The notes under the pieces were generated by a model, which had not been told where the DNA came from, did not search any database, and saw only the letters and a program-made list of their open reading frames with translations. 64,000 nt of DNA, from assembly GCF_900105075.1 (NCBI RefSeq), contig NZ_FNSK01000001.1:1315001-1379000 (forward strand), in the 5' to 3' direction. This document shows positions 35,618-46,067 of the stretch, one piece after another. Position 1 is the first letter of the stretch; every line of letters begins with the position of its first letter. The translations under genes and the position numbers were made by a program. Source of the stretch: Rhodobacter sp. 24-YEA-8. Lineage in GTDB: Bacteria > Pseudomonadota > Alphaproteobacteria > Rhodobacterales > Rhodobacteraceae.

Positions 35618-35675
35618 GGGATATTTAGAGACAGATGAAAATCCTCAGCTGATTTCATCTGTCTCTAAATATCCC
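35618..35675. repeat. Perfect 23-base inverted repeat between convergent genes
   Basis: Arms 35618-35640 and 35653-35675 are exact reverse complements (left arm GGGATATTTAGAGACAGATG plus AAA) around a 12-base loop. It lies in the 149-base gap between the esterase (plus) and glk (minus) stops and can end transcription from both sides. Each arm is a version of the motif family found before uup and cimA, placed head to head. Confidence 0.8.
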
Positions 35676-35713
35676 CGCCGGAGGCTTCCGCAATCAGCCA
35701 GACGCGCAGCGTT

Positions 35714-36694
35714 TCAATGCGGGCGCAGCGCCTCAAGCCAGGCGGCGCAGCCGGTCAGGGCGGCGTAATCATCTTCCACCACCGAGACGCGGAAGGCATG
35801 GGTCAGCAGATCGACCCGGCGCGGTTCGCGGAACTGCGCGGCGAGGTGATGCTGTTCGAACCAGGGCGTCATCGCCCGGGCCATGCCGCCGATCAGATAG
35901 ATGCCGCCCCAGGGCAGATAGCTCAGCGCCAGATCAGAGAGGAAACCGGCCAGGATATGGCTGTAGAGCCGAGCGGCATCTGCGGCGACCGGGTCTCCTG
36001 CCGTCAGCAGCCCGAGGATTTCGGCAGAGGATTTCTCGTCCTGGTTGCCGGCCTGATGGCTTGCAAAACTGTAGAGATTGGCCAGGCCACGCCCGGCGAG
36101 GACTTCCTCGACGCCGCAATGTGCGACCTCACCGCGACCCTGCAGCAGCGCCTCGATGAACCGCAAAAGCGCGAGGTCTTCCTCGCTGCGGACCGGCATA
36201 TTCATATGGCCGCTTTCCGAGGGCGGCACCACGCGATCGGCCCCGTGGCCATAGACCGGCGCGGCATTGACCCCGGTCCCCAGCCCCACAACCAGCATGG
36301 TCTGGCCCGGAACCGCCGCGCCGTCGATCAGCGGCCTCAGGCAATCCGGCGCGATATGGCCAAGCGCGTGTCCCTGGGCCTGGAGGTCGTTCAGGATCGA
36401 GACCCGATGCGCTCCGGTGGCGCTGCGAAGCTTGTCGTCATCCATCACCCAGTCGAGATTGGTCATGGTCGCGACCCCATCCTGCACCGGGCCGGCGGCA
36501 GCGACACAGACGCCCTCAACCGTCACGCCGGCATCCGTGAGATAGTCGCGCAGGATCGCGGCAATATCCTGGCCGCGCGCCTTATATTCTGCATTCGGAA
36601 AACGCCGGATCGAGCCTTCGACCACCTGTGACCCTTCAGCGAGGGCGACCCGCGTATTGGTGCCGCCGATATCGGCAAGGATCGCCAGGGCCAT
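35714..36694 (-). CDS. glk: Glucokinase
   Basis: Phosphorylates glucose to glucose-6-phosphate, feeding the Entner-Doudoroff pathway. The 326 residues belong to the hexokinase-type bacterial Glk family, not the ROK group: phosphate loop LADIGGTNTRVAL (6-18), LDWVMDD (about 80-86), VVGLGTGVNAAPV (about 134-146), SESGHMNMPVRSEED (about 159-173) with Glu/His ligands, and EEVLAGRGLANLY (about 197-209). AGTGA-rich leader before the ATG. The gap to speB is about 100 bases with a GC-rich hairpin (36717-36738). Confidence 0.93.
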   Translation of the reverse strand: MALAILADIGGTNTRVALAEGSQVVEGSIRRFPNAEYKARGQDIAAILRDYLTDAGVTVEGVCVAAAGPVQDGVATMTNLDWVMDDDKLRSATGAHRVSILNDLQAQGHALGHIAPDCLRPLIDGAAVPGQTMLVVGLGTGVNAAPVYGHGADRVVPPSESGHMNMPVRSEEDLALLRFIEALLQGRGEVAHCGVEEVLAGRGLANLYSFASHQAGNQDEKSSAEILGLLTAGDPVAADAARLYSHILAGFLSDLALSYLPWGGIYLIGGMARAMTPWFEQHHLAAQFREPRRVDLLTHAFRVSVVEDDYAALTGCAAWLEALRPH

Positions 36695-36792
36695 AGGTCA
36701 CTCCATCACAAGACGGGGCAGCGGGTATTCCCGCTGCCGTTATCGCTATCATCTGCCGATTGATACCGGGTCAGACCCGGTCACGGCAAGCC

Positions 36793-37755
36793 TCAGCCGC
36801 GTTTCCCGCGCGCATGGAAGATGAAACCGAGGAAATTCAGCAGCACCTGGGCCGCGAGGATCTGTGTCGAGCCGGAGTGATCATAGTCCGGCGCCACCTC
36901 GACCAGGTCCATACCAACCACCTCATGGCGGTTGGCGACGGCCTGGAGCACCTCGAGCACTTCATAATAGAGGAAGCCGCCATGCGAGGGCGTGCCGGTC
37001 CCCGGGGCGATCGAGGGGCAGAAACCGTCAATGTCGATCGTCACATAGACGCGGGCATCTGCAGGGATGCGGGCCAATACGCCCTCGGTTCCCAGCTTGC
37101 GGGCCTGGCGCACCGAGATGATGTCATCACCCATCCTGCGCGCGGCATCATAGCCGTCTTTCGCGGTCGAGGACACATTGCGGATCCCGAGCGCGGTGAT
37201 CCCGGTGACATAGTCCTTTTCGGCGGCGCGGCGCATCGGGTTGCCATGGCCATGACGCACGCCGTGGCGGATATCGACGAAATCGAGATGCGCGTCGATC
37301 TGCAGGATATGGATCGGGCCGCGGCCTTCAAAGGCGCGGATACAGGGGATATTGATCGAATGATCGCCGCCCAGCACCACCGGCAGCGCGCCGGCATCAA
37401 GCATGGCGCGCACGCCCGCCTCGATATTGGCGTGGCTGGTTTCGGTATCGGTATGAACGATATCCGCATCTCCGATATCGACGATCCGTACATCCTCGGC
37501 CAGATAGGTCGCGTCGTCTTCGTGATCATAGGCGCCGCCCAGTCCGAAGGAAAACAGCGTCGAGGCTTCGCGGATCGCGCGCGGTCCGAAACGGGCGCCG
37601 GCGCGGAACTGTGTGCCGAAGTCGAAAGGCGCGCCCATCACGGCCACATCGGCGTCGATCTTATCCCAGTCCGGCTGGTAAGCGTTTTTGCCGAAAGTGG
37701 AAATTCCCACGAAGGGCAGGTTCAGCCGGGCGGGCTTTGCGGTGTTCGAAGTCAT
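36793..37755 (-). CDS. speB: Ureohydrolase, agmatinase family
   Basis: Binuclear Mn hydrolase predicted to release urea from agmatine or a related guanidino compound. The 320 residues hold GGDHSINIP (about 128-136), DAHLDFVD (about 152-159) and TIDIDGFCPSIAPGTGTPSH (about 237-256). The last motif has Cys-Pro where many agmatinases have Asp-Pro, but the two metal Asp of DID are present and the arginase signature is satisfied. No arginine decarboxylase is adjacent; guanidinobutyrase or proclavaminate-like activities cannot be excluded, so the symbol is provisional. GGAGAG precedes the ATG. Confidence 0.82.
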   Translation of the reverse strand: MTSNTAKPARLNLPFVGISTFGKNAYQPDWDKIDADVAVMGAPFDFGTQFRAGARFGPRAIREASTLFSFGLGGAYDHEDDATYLAEDVRIVDIGDADIVHTDTETSHANIEAGVRAMLDAGALPVVLGGDHSINIPCIRAFEGRGPIHILQIDAHLDFVDIRHGVRHGHGNPMRRAAEKDYVTGITALGIRNVSSTAKDGYDAARRMGDDIISVRQARKLGTEGVLARIPADARVYVTIDIDGFCPSIAPGTGTPSHGGFLYYEVLEVLQAVANRHEVVGMDLVEVAPDYDHSGSTQILAAQVLLNFLGFIFHARGKRG

Positions 37756-37878
37756 GGTCTCTCTCCCCGTTTTGGCGCGACATTGGTGCCGAGTTTGCGG
37801 AATGGCAAGCCCGGCCGCGACATCGGATCGCCTTGAGGCGACCGCAATTCCCCGCTTTGCTGCGCAGAGGAGGTGACC

Positions 37879-38889
37879 ATGTCCCAGGATCCTGCAGGGC
37901 TTCGCCCCAAACGCTTTCCGGCGCCGGAGTTTCCGCCGCGCCAGACCCGGCTTTTTGCCCGGACGCCACCGGTGATTTTTACCGCGCTGGCCGGGCTGAT
38001 GTCGCTGCCTCTGGTTCTGCGGGAGGTGCTGATTGCCACCGATCTGCCGGTGGCGGCGGCAGATATGGCGGCGGGGCTCTTACTGGCCTTCTGGCTGTTC
38101 TGCATCTTCGCTCTGGCTGTGAGAATAGTCCGGCGACCTTCTGTAATCAAAGATGATTTTCGGGTTATCGTTTCCCGAAACGGGCTGTTTGCGGCAACGA
38201 TTTCGGGGATGATAGCGGGCCAGCTGATCCGGCCCCTCTGGCCGGTGTCATCATTCGGACTGACCCTGGTCGCACTGGTCGCGCATCTGGTTCTGGCGCT
38301 GGTCTTTTTCACCCTGGCCTGGCGCAGGCGTCGCGAATCCGGTCCACATTCCTGGGCCTGGCCTGATCCGGGGATGCAGTTGATTTACGCGGGGCCATTG
38401 GTGGTGGTGCCTGCGCTGATTGGGCAAAGCTGGACCGGCGCAGCCCTAGTTCTGAGTGTGATTTGTCTGGTGCCGGCAGGTCTTGCTTTGCTGGCCGGGC
38501 TGATCGGGCTGTTGCGCGAGCAGACCCCGGCACCTCTGCGGCCAATGTTGGTGCTGCATCTGGCGCCGGTTGCGCTTTGCGCCAGTGTTGCGCTTAATTT
38601 TGGTCAGGAAACCCTGGCTGCGGTTCTGGGACTGGCCGCTCTCGTCATGCTGTTCTTGATTGTCGCAGCAGCCGGCTGGCTGGGAAGAGCGGGATTCACG
38701 CCGATCTGGGGCTGTGCGATCTGGCCGGTCGTCCTGGTGGCAGACAGTATGGCCCAAGGCGGCGCAACAGCGACATCCGTCGCTGTCTTGCTGGCAGTTT
38801 CTGTATTTTCAGCAGTGGTTTGCTGGCGGATCTTCAGGCTTTGGCCAAAGGGAAAGCTCGCCGATATGACCAATACCGGCGAGGCCTGA
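37879..38889 (+). CDS. TehA/SLAC1-like membrane protein (TDT family)
   Basis: Integral membrane protein of 336 residues with about ten helices arranged in pairs, a cytoplasmic Pro/Arg-rich N-terminus (PAPEFPPRQTRLFARTPP) and the opening PPVIFTALAGLMSLPLV seen in the tellurite-resistance/C4-dicarboxylate (TDT) family, the fold of the plant anion channel SLAC1. Transported ion unknown; a tellurite role would be only by family name. ATG 37879 has AGGAGG upstream, better than GTG 37873. Its stop is four bases from the stop of the convergent amidotransferase. Confidence 0.72.
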   Translation: MSQDPAGLRPKRFPAPEFPPRQTRLFARTPPVIFTALAGLMSLPLVLREVLIATDLPVAAADMAAGLLLAFWLFCIFALAVRIVRRPSVIKDDFRVIVSRNGLFAATISGMIAGQLIRPLWPVSSFGLTLVALVAHLVLALVFFTLAWRRRRESGPHSWAWPDPGMQLIYAGPLVVVPALIGQSWTGAALVLSVICLVPAGLALLAGLIGLLREQTPAPLRPMLVLHLAPVALCASVALNFGQETLAAVLGLAALVMLFLIVAAAGWLGRAGFTPIWGCAIWPVVLVADSMAQGGATATSVAVLLAVSVFSAVVCWRIFRLWPKGKLADMTNTGEA

Positions 38890-38893
38890 TCAC

Positions 38894-39589
38894 TCAGATC
38901 AGGGCGACCCAGGCGCGGGCCAGGGCAAGCCCGGTTTGATCGGCTGCCGCACCCCATTTTTCGGCCTCTGCCGGCATGTCTTCAACCCAGCCCTTGCGGG
39001 TGGCTTCGACAACCTCGGGGAATTCGCGGTTCCAGGCGGCGGCGACGTTGCGGTTCACCTCGAAATGGAACTGCATCCCGTAAGTGGCGCGACCGATCCG
39101 GAAACACTGGTTTTCCGCCATGGGGGACGAGGCCAGCCGTACCGCGCCTTCGGGCAGGGTAAAGGTGTCGGTATGCATCTGATAAATGCGGAAAGGCGCG
39201 GCCGCTGCCCGCATCACCGCATCCTCAGCCGCCTCGGGCAAGGGCGTGACCTCGCACCAGCCGGCCTCGGGCGCCACACCGCGCAGGTTCTGCCCGCCAA
39301 AGGCGCGTGCAAGGATCTGCGAGCCGAGGCAGATCCCCAGAACCGGCTTATCGGCCAGGCTATAGGCGCGCATCAGATCGGCCAGCGGGTCGAGATAGGG
39401 ATGGGTCTCTACGTCATCGGCATATTGTTCGCCGCCAAACACCACCAGCGCATCGGTATCGGGCGCGAGCGGCACTGCCTCGCCATTCCGCGGCTTGATC
39501 AGGTTGATCGCGGCGCCCGCCTCATGCAGCGCGATACCGACCTGGCCGTGCTGGGTGCTGGGGGTGTTTTCGACGATGGTGACGCGCAT
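38894..39589 (-). CDS. Class I glutamine amidotransferase-like protein
   Basis: A stand-alone GATase1 domain of 231 residues. The triad is present: nucleophile Cys in LGICLGSQILA (about 84-94), His in MQFHFEVN (about 171-178) with the usual Glu two residues later. The N-terminus (MRVTIVENTPSTQHGQVG) resembles GuaA-like/gamma-glutamyl hydrolase-type proteins of unknown synthetase partner. guaB is nearby on the other strand, but this is not GuaA, which would have the large synthetase domain. Role unknown. Confidence 0.82.
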   Translation of the reverse strand: MRVTIVENTPSTQHGQVGIALHEAGAAINLIKPRNGEAVPLAPDTDALVVFGGEQYADDVETHPYLDPLADLMRAYSLADKPVLGICLGSQILARAFGGQNLRGVAPEAGWCEVTPLPEAAEDAVMRAAAAPFRIYQMHTDTFTLPEGAVRLASSPMAENQCFRIGRATYGMQFHFEVNRNVAAAWNREFPEVVEATRKGWVEDMPAEAEKWGAAADQTGLALARAWVALI

Positions 39590-39671
39590 GGGCCGGTCCC
39601 TGGGAAAGAATTATTCCTGCCATATCGTCAGGGCGCCCGCGAACAGGCAAGGGGGCAAAGCGGGTGAATGA

Positions 39672-41225
<1,554 letters not shown>

Positions 41226-41246
41226 GCCGGAGACAGACATGTGGAA

Positions 41247-41275
41247 AAGGCGGCCCTGCGGGGTCGCCTTTTTTT
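41247..41275 (+). terminator. Rho-independent terminator after guaB
   Basis: Ten-base arms AAGGCGGCCC/GGGTCGCCTT (one mismatch) with a TGCG loop are followed by a long T-run, 21 bases after the guaB stop. Confidence 0.9.
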
Positions 41276-41513
41276 CTTCCGCAGTTCAGGCCAACCTTCT
41301 GACGTCTTGCGCGGGTCTTCATAAGTTACTGATCTTCGAAATCTATTTTACGCGCGGAAAAATGGCCCGCCAGACACGTCTTCAACGCGACCAGATGATC
41401 CATTTATAGCGATGGTCTTGCCTTGGGCGCGCTTTCATCCGATCAGGATCAGGCCAGACTTATGACGTGATCCCCCCGTCACAGGGCCGTCCGATCACAG
41501 GAAGGAAACCGAC

Positions 41514-42695
41514 ATGCGTTCCCCGGGCCGCGCCGCCGCAGCAATCGAGATCCTCGATCAGATCCTGGCCGGAACCCCGGCCGAAAAGGCGCTGATCGCA
41601 TGGGGCAGGGCCTCACGCTTTGCCGGCTCGAAAGACCGCGCAGCGGTGCGGGATCTTGTATTCGATGCGCTGCGCCAGCGGCGTTCGGCGCTTGCCATGG
41701 CCGGAGCGGGGGGGCGCACTGGAACCGATGCGGCAGCGGCCAGCGGTCGGGCGCTGGTTCTGGGCGTTTTGCGGCTCAGGGGCGAGGATATCGGGCTCTG
41801 GTTTGACGGTTCTGACCACGCACCGGCGCCTCTGGGCGAGACCGAGACGCCGCGTTCCGCCGAAGGGGCCGAGGCGTTTGACATTCCCGACTGGCTTGAG
41901 CTCCCGTTACGTGAAGCGCTCGGCGCCGATTTTGTGCCGGTCATGGCGGCGATGCGGCTGCGCGCGCCGGTTATCCTGCGCGTCAACACCGCCCGGATAA
42001 GCCGTGAGGCCGCCATCGCGGCGCTTGCGGCCGAAGGGATCGAGACCCTGCCGCATCCGCTGGCCGCAACCGCATTGGAGGCGCGCTCCGGCCAGCGGCT
42101 GATCGCCTCGGGCAGGGTCTTTGCCGATGGGCTGGTCGAGTTGCAGGATGCCGCCTCGCAGGCGGTGGTGCTGGGTCTGCCGCTGAAAGACGGGATGAAG
42201 GTTCTGGATCTTTGTGCCGGCGGCGGCGGCAAAACCCTGGCGATGGGGGCGATGGCGCGGCTGTCACTGACCGCCCATGACGCCAGCCCGCGCCGTATGG
42301 AAGATCTGAAAACCCGTGCCGCCCGTGCGGGTCTGCAGGTCCGGCTCAGCGCAAGGCCCGAGGAGGCTGCGCCCTATGATCTGGTGCTGACGGACGTGCC
42401 CTGTTCCGGCTCGGGCAGCTGGCGGCGTGACCCGGAAGGCAAGTGGCAACTGACGCCGGAGCGCCTGGCCGCGCTGACCAGCCTCCAGGCGGAAATTCTT
42501 GACCGCGCGGCGGCGATGACCGCCCCCGGCGGCTGGCTCGCCTATGCGACCTGTTCTTTCCTGCGCGCGGAAAACGAAGACCAGGTTGAGGCCTTTTTGG
42601 CCCGCCATGCCGGCTGGACCCGAGTTTCCAGCCGCCGCTACGGCCCGCTTGAGGGGGGCGACGGCTTCTTCTCGGCGCTGTTGTCGCGGGACTGA
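41514..42695 (+). CDS. RsmB/NOP-family rRNA (cytosine-5) methyltransferase
   Basis: SAM-dependent m5C methyltransferase of the RsmB/NOL1/NOP2 group, probably acting on 16S rRNA. In 393 residues a NusB-like N-terminal part (about 1-100) precedes the Rossmann methylase: SAM motif VLDLCAGGGGKTLA (about 230-243), catalytic-Cys motif DVPCSGSGSWRRDPEGKW (about 293-310), and a second Cys in YATCSFLRAENEDQV (about 344-358), the two-cysteine signature of the family. GGAAGGAAAC precedes the ATG. Which cytosine is modified cannot be told. Confidence 0.87.
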   Translation: MRSPGRAAAAIEILDQILAGTPAEKALIAWGRASRFAGSKDRAAVRDLVFDALRQRRSALAMAGAGGRTGTDAAAASGRALVLGVLRLRGEDIGLWFDGSDHAPAPLGETETPRSAEGAEAFDIPDWLELPLREALGADFVPVMAAMRLRAPVILRVNTARISREAAIAALAAEGIETLPHPLAATALEARSGQRLIASGRVFADGLVELQDAASQAVVLGLPLKDGMKVLDLCAGGGGKTLAMGAMARLSLTAHDASPRRMEDLKTRAARAGLQVRLSARPEEAAPYDLVLTDVPCSGSGSWRRDPEGKWQLTPERLAALTSLQAEILDRAAAMTAPGGWLAYATCSFLRAENEDQVEAFLARHAGWTRVSSRRYGPLEGGDGFFSALLSRD

Positions 42696-42780
42696 TCCGC
42701 CGCTTCGGTCATTTTGCCCGCCTGAAAAGGTGGTGTCAGGGCTGCATCCTGCCCGGAAGGTGGCGCTCACGTTATCGAGG

Positions 42781-42796
42781 TTAAGACGACGTTAAC
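42781..42796 (+). promoter_or_regulatory. CtrA-binding box upstream of cckA
   Basis: TTAA, seven bases, TTAAC: an exact match to the alphaproteobacterial CtrA consensus TTAA-N7-TTAAC. It lies 52 bases before the cckA start, where CtrA would sit near the promoter. CckA is the kinase that feeds phosphate to CtrA, so this indicates feedback control (inference). Confidence 0.7.
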
Positions 42797-42847
42797 GAAT
42801 TCCGGTCTTTGCTCGCCAGGTGCAATCGTGGGGAAGCGGAGGAATGG

Positions 42848-45178
42848 GTGCAATCTCCGGGGTATGAAGGCGGCGGGATCCTGAACGGCGCACGCAGCCT
42901 TGCGGTTCGTGCCGGCTGGCTGGTTGCGGTCGCTGCCGTCTGCCTGGCGCTTGCAATCCTGGTGGGGGAAAGCGGCTTCCGCTTTACGCTCGCGGTGACG
43001 GGGCTGGCGCTTTTGCTGCTGACCTGCGCGCTCTGGGCGATGGCGCGGATCGCGCGGCGCGAGGAAGAGCAGATGAATGCCCGGCTGTCCCTGCTGATCG
43101 GCGAGGATGTAGCCCCCTGTTTTTCCACTGATATCATGGGGCAGATCCTGTTTCGCAACCGCGCCGCTGTTGCGCGGTTCGGCGAACAGACCCCGGCGAC
43201 GCTCGCGGCACACCTGCATGAACAGATCGCCTCGCCTTCGGCGGTCATGTACCGGCTGCAGTCGCGGGCGGCTCATCATGGCGGCGTGCATGAGGATATC
43301 GTGACCCGGCGCGGGCATTTGCGGCTTTCGGTCCATCGGATTGCCAGCGATAAATTCCTGTGGCGGATCGAGGAATTCGAAGATCGCAGCCCCGCCGGGC
43401 GCGGCGCCGAGGGGCTGAGCCTGCCGATGGTGGTCGCAAACCGCGCCGGAGTCGTGCTGTTTTCCAATGAGGCGATGCGCCGGGTGCTGGGCGAGCGCCC
43501 CAAACGGCTTGACCGTATCTTCCTGCAACCCAGGGTGACCAGCGGCGAAGAGGTCGAGGTTGCAACGGCCACCGGCTCGATGCGTGCCATCGTGGCCGAG
43601 CTGGACGGGCCGGGGGACCGGCGCGAAATATTTTTGCTTCCCGCGCCTGCGCAGCGCGAAGATGACACAGTGCAGGTCGATTTTGAAAACGTGCCGGTCG
43701 CGCTGATGAAGTTCGGCCTTGATGGGGGGCTGCGCCTGGCGAACAGGGCAGCGCGCGATCTTCTTGGCGAGCGCTCGGTCGAGACCTTGACCCTGCATGA
43801 TTTGTTCGAAGATCTTGGCCGTCCCGTAAATGACTGGCTGGCTGATGTGATCGAACAGCGCCTGCCGGCCGGGGCCGAGATGTTGCGGCTGCGCGGCAGC
43901 TCAGGCAGCACATCGGGGGGCGGGGACGAAGAAAATTTCGTTCAGGTCCAGCTGAGCCGGTTCGTTGAAAAGGGCAGGGCGCAGGCGCTCGCGATCCTCT
44001 CGGATGTGACGGCGCTGAAGAAGATGGAGGCACAGTTCGATCAAAGCCAGAAGATGCAGGCGATCGGCCAGCTCACCGGCGGTATTGCGCATGATTTCAA
44101 CAATTTGCTGACCGCGATCTCCGGCCATTGCGATCTGCTTTTGCTCCGCCACGGCCATGAGGACACCGATTTCTCGGACCTGGAACAGATCCGCCAGAAT
44201 GCCAATCGCGCCGCAGCACTCGTCAGCCAGCTGCTGGCATTTTCGCGCAAACAGACGCTGAAGCCAGAGCGGCTCGACCTCTCGGATGTGCTGAGTGAGG
44301 TCGCGCATCTCCTGAACCGGCTGGTCGGCGAGCGCATTACGCTGAGCCTGAAAAATGACCCTGAACTGGGTGAGGTGCGGGCCGACAGACGGAGGCTGGA
44401 ACAGGTGCTGATGAACCTCGTGGTCAATGCGCGCGACGCGATGTCGGGCAAGGGCACGATCCTGATCGAGACCGAAGATATCAGCCTCTCGCAGCCGGTC
44501 AGCCGCGACGGCGCGACGGTGCCGGCGGGTCGCTGGGCGGTGATCCGGGTTACGGATAGCGGCTGCGGCATCCCGCCTGACCGGATCGGCAAGATTTTCG
44601 AACCCTTCTTCACCACCAAACGCCCGGGCGAGGGCACCGGGCTCGGCCTCTCGACTGTGTACGGCATCGTCAAACAATCCGGCGGCTATGTCTTTGTCGA
44701 AAGCGCACCGGATCAGGGCACCACATTCGAGATTCTGTTCCCCGTCCGCGAGGGCCAGACCGCCGGGGAAATCCAGACCGAGGAGCCCGTGCGCCCGCTG
44801 ATGCTGCGCAATGGCGCCGGTGTTGTGCTGCTGGTCGAGGATGAGGCGGCGGTACGCGCTTTCGCCAGCCGTGCACTGAAGATGCGAGGCTATACCGTGA
44901 TCGAGGCCGCCAATGCCGAAGAGGCGCTGGATCTGTTGCAGGATCCTTCACTGGTGGTCGATATTTTCGTGACCGATGTGGTGATGCCTGGCCTCGACGG
45001 CCCGACCTGGGTAAAACGCGCGCTGGAAGACCGCCCCGATGCGAGGGTGGTCTTCGTTTCGGGCTATACCGAAGATCACCTCGCCGCCGATCAGTCACAG
45101 ATTCCGAACTCGGTTTTCCTGCCGAAACCGTTCTCGCTCAATGATCTGACTGCGACGGTTCAGGGCCAGTTGCATTGA
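42848..45178 (+). CDS. cckA: Hybrid histidine kinase CckA
   Basis: Membrane kinase/phosphatase that, through ChpT, controls phosphorylation of CtrA and the cell cycle. From GTG 42848 (GGAGG five bases upstream) there are 776 residues: two membrane helices (about 17-35 and 40-58), PAS-like sensing regions (about 75-380), HisKA with phospho-acceptor His415 in GGIAHDFNNLL, HATPase with NLVVNARDAM, DSGCGIP and GTGLGLSTVYGIV, then a receiver domain with phospho-acceptor Asp710 in FVTDVVMPG and Lys in LPKPFSL. The TTG at 42809 would start before the ribosome site, so it is not used. Confidence 0.95.
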   Translation: MQSPGYEGGGILNGARSLAVRAGWLVAVAAVCLALAILVGESGFRFTLAVTGLALLLLTCALWAMARIARREEEQMNARLSLLIGEDVAPCFSTDIMGQILFRNRAAVARFGEQTPATLAAHLHEQIASPSAVMYRLQSRAAHHGGVHEDIVTRRGHLRLSVHRIASDKFLWRIEEFEDRSPAGRGAEGLSLPMVVANRAGVVLFSNEAMRRVLGERPKRLDRIFLQPRVTSGEEVEVATATGSMRAIVAELDGPGDRREIFLLPAPAQREDDTVQVDFENVPVALMKFGLDGGLRLANRAARDLLGERSVETLTLHDLFEDLGRPVNDWLADVIEQRLPAGAEMLRLRGSSGSTSGGGDEENFVQVQLSRFVEKGRAQALAILSDVTALKKMEAQFDQSQKMQAIGQLTGGIAHDFNNLLTAISGHCDLLLLRHGHEDTDFSDLEQIRQNANRAAALVSQLLAFSRKQTLKPERLDLSDVLSEVAHLLNRLVGERITLSLKNDPELGEVRADRRRLEQVLMNLVVNARDAMSGKGTILIETEDISLSQPVSRDGATVPAGRWAVIRVTDSGCGIPPDRIGKIFEPFFTTKRPGEGTGLGLSTVYGIVKQSGGYVFVESAPDQGTTFEILFPVREGQTAGEIQTEEPVRPLMLRNGAGVVLLVEDEAAVRAFASRALKMRGYTVIEAANAEEALDLLQDPSLVVDIFVTDVVMPGLDGPTWVKRALEDRPDARVVFVSGYTEDHLAADQSQIPNSVFLPKPFSLNDLTATVQGQLH

Positions 45179-45214
45179 TACTGGCCGGACAGGATCGATG
45201 GCCCGGATCAGGTG

Positions 45215-45820
45215 TCAGGCCTGTTCGGGATGTTTCAGCGTCTCATAAAGCGCGAAATCAGCGCTGGCGACCCTTCGCAGCAGCGCTTCGGTTTCCGGCG
45301 TCAGATAGGTTTCCCCGGGAGGAGAGACATTCACATGCGGCAGAATGATTTCACAGCCAAGGCGGTCTTCGAGAAAATCGATAAAGACATCAATCTCATC
45401 ATAGCGGAACAACCGGTCTACCCCCTGACCCTGACGCGGGCGCAGGAATTTCTCCTGGGCGCCGACATCGGCAAAGGCGGGGCGCGGATCGCAGCACCAG
45501 GCCCGCACGAAATCGTCGAAACTCATGCCTTTGGTCGATTTCTCCGGATCGGTCTGATCCTCGCGCGAGCGGAACCGGTACCAGGAATTCAGCCAGTCCC
45601 GCGGCTCGCGCATCAGCGCCACAACCGTCCAGCCGGTCTTTGATGTGGCTTCGAGATAGGGGCCGACAAAGCGGCGATAGCGATGGACGGTGGTATGTTT
45701 CAGCACCGGCGGACGCTGGACCGAGACCGAGGCAAGCGATTCGAGCGCAGTCGCCAGCGAGGTCGAGCCGGTCTTTGGCGTGGCGAGCAGAACGAGCTTT
45801 TGGTCCCAGAATACCAGCAC
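45215..45820 (-). CDS. Small sulfotransferase-family protein
   Basis: A 201-residue protein with the PAPS-binding signature: 5'-phosphosulfate loop ATPKTGSTSLATAL (13-26) and 3'-phosphate site ALMREPRDWLNSWYRFRS (about 68-85). Such short sulfotransferase-like proteins are widespread in Rhodobacteraceae and are sometimes mislabelled gamma-glutamyl kinase; nothing here resembles an amino-acid kinase. The acceptor is unknown. GTG start with AGAGGT upstream. It lies on the opposite strand between cckA and recA and is its own unit. Confidence 0.75.
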   Translation of the reverse strand: MLVFWDQKLVLLATPKTGSTSLATALESLASVSVQRPPVLKHTTVHRYRRFVGPYLEATSKTGWTVVALMREPRDWLNSWYRFRSREDQTDPEKSTKGMSFDDFVRAWCCDPRPAFADVGAQEKFLRPRQGQGVDRLFRYDEIDVFIDFLEDRLGCEIILPHVNVSPPGETYLTPETEALLRRVASADFALYETLKHPEQA

Positions 45821-45981
45821 CTGCGGATACCTCTTCGGTTTTTGGCGGCTTTTTCGCTTCTAGCGCGGAATGGGGCGCTGAAAACAGCCTCGCGGGGCAA
45901 AATTCCCCCTTCCGTTGTAAACCGGACGTTAAGCTTTCTGCGATCAGGATCGTTTAAAGAATTGTGTTGATATTTTCCCTG

Positions 45982-46008
45982 TTTGTTCCCATAAGCGACA
46001 AGAACAAA
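45982..46008. promoter_or_regulatory. Inverted repeat in the recA promoter region (possible SOS site)
   Basis: TTTGTTC and GAACAAA flank 13 bases, 60 bases before the recA ATG. The right arm continues as GAAC-N7-AAAC, one base from the alphaproteobacterial LexA box GAAC-N7-GAAC. It is a plausible LexA site but not an exact match. Confidence 0.35.
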
Positions 46009-46067
46009 ATGCAAACATGCCTCGGGATTGCCGCTCCGGCGCGGCTGTGAAATAAAGGAAAAAAGCC

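Noticed and set aside
45215..45820. Gamma-glutamyl kinase (a common label for this family)
   Set aside because: The PKTGSTSL and REPRDWLNSW motifs belong to sulfotransferases; no amino-acid kinase motif is present.
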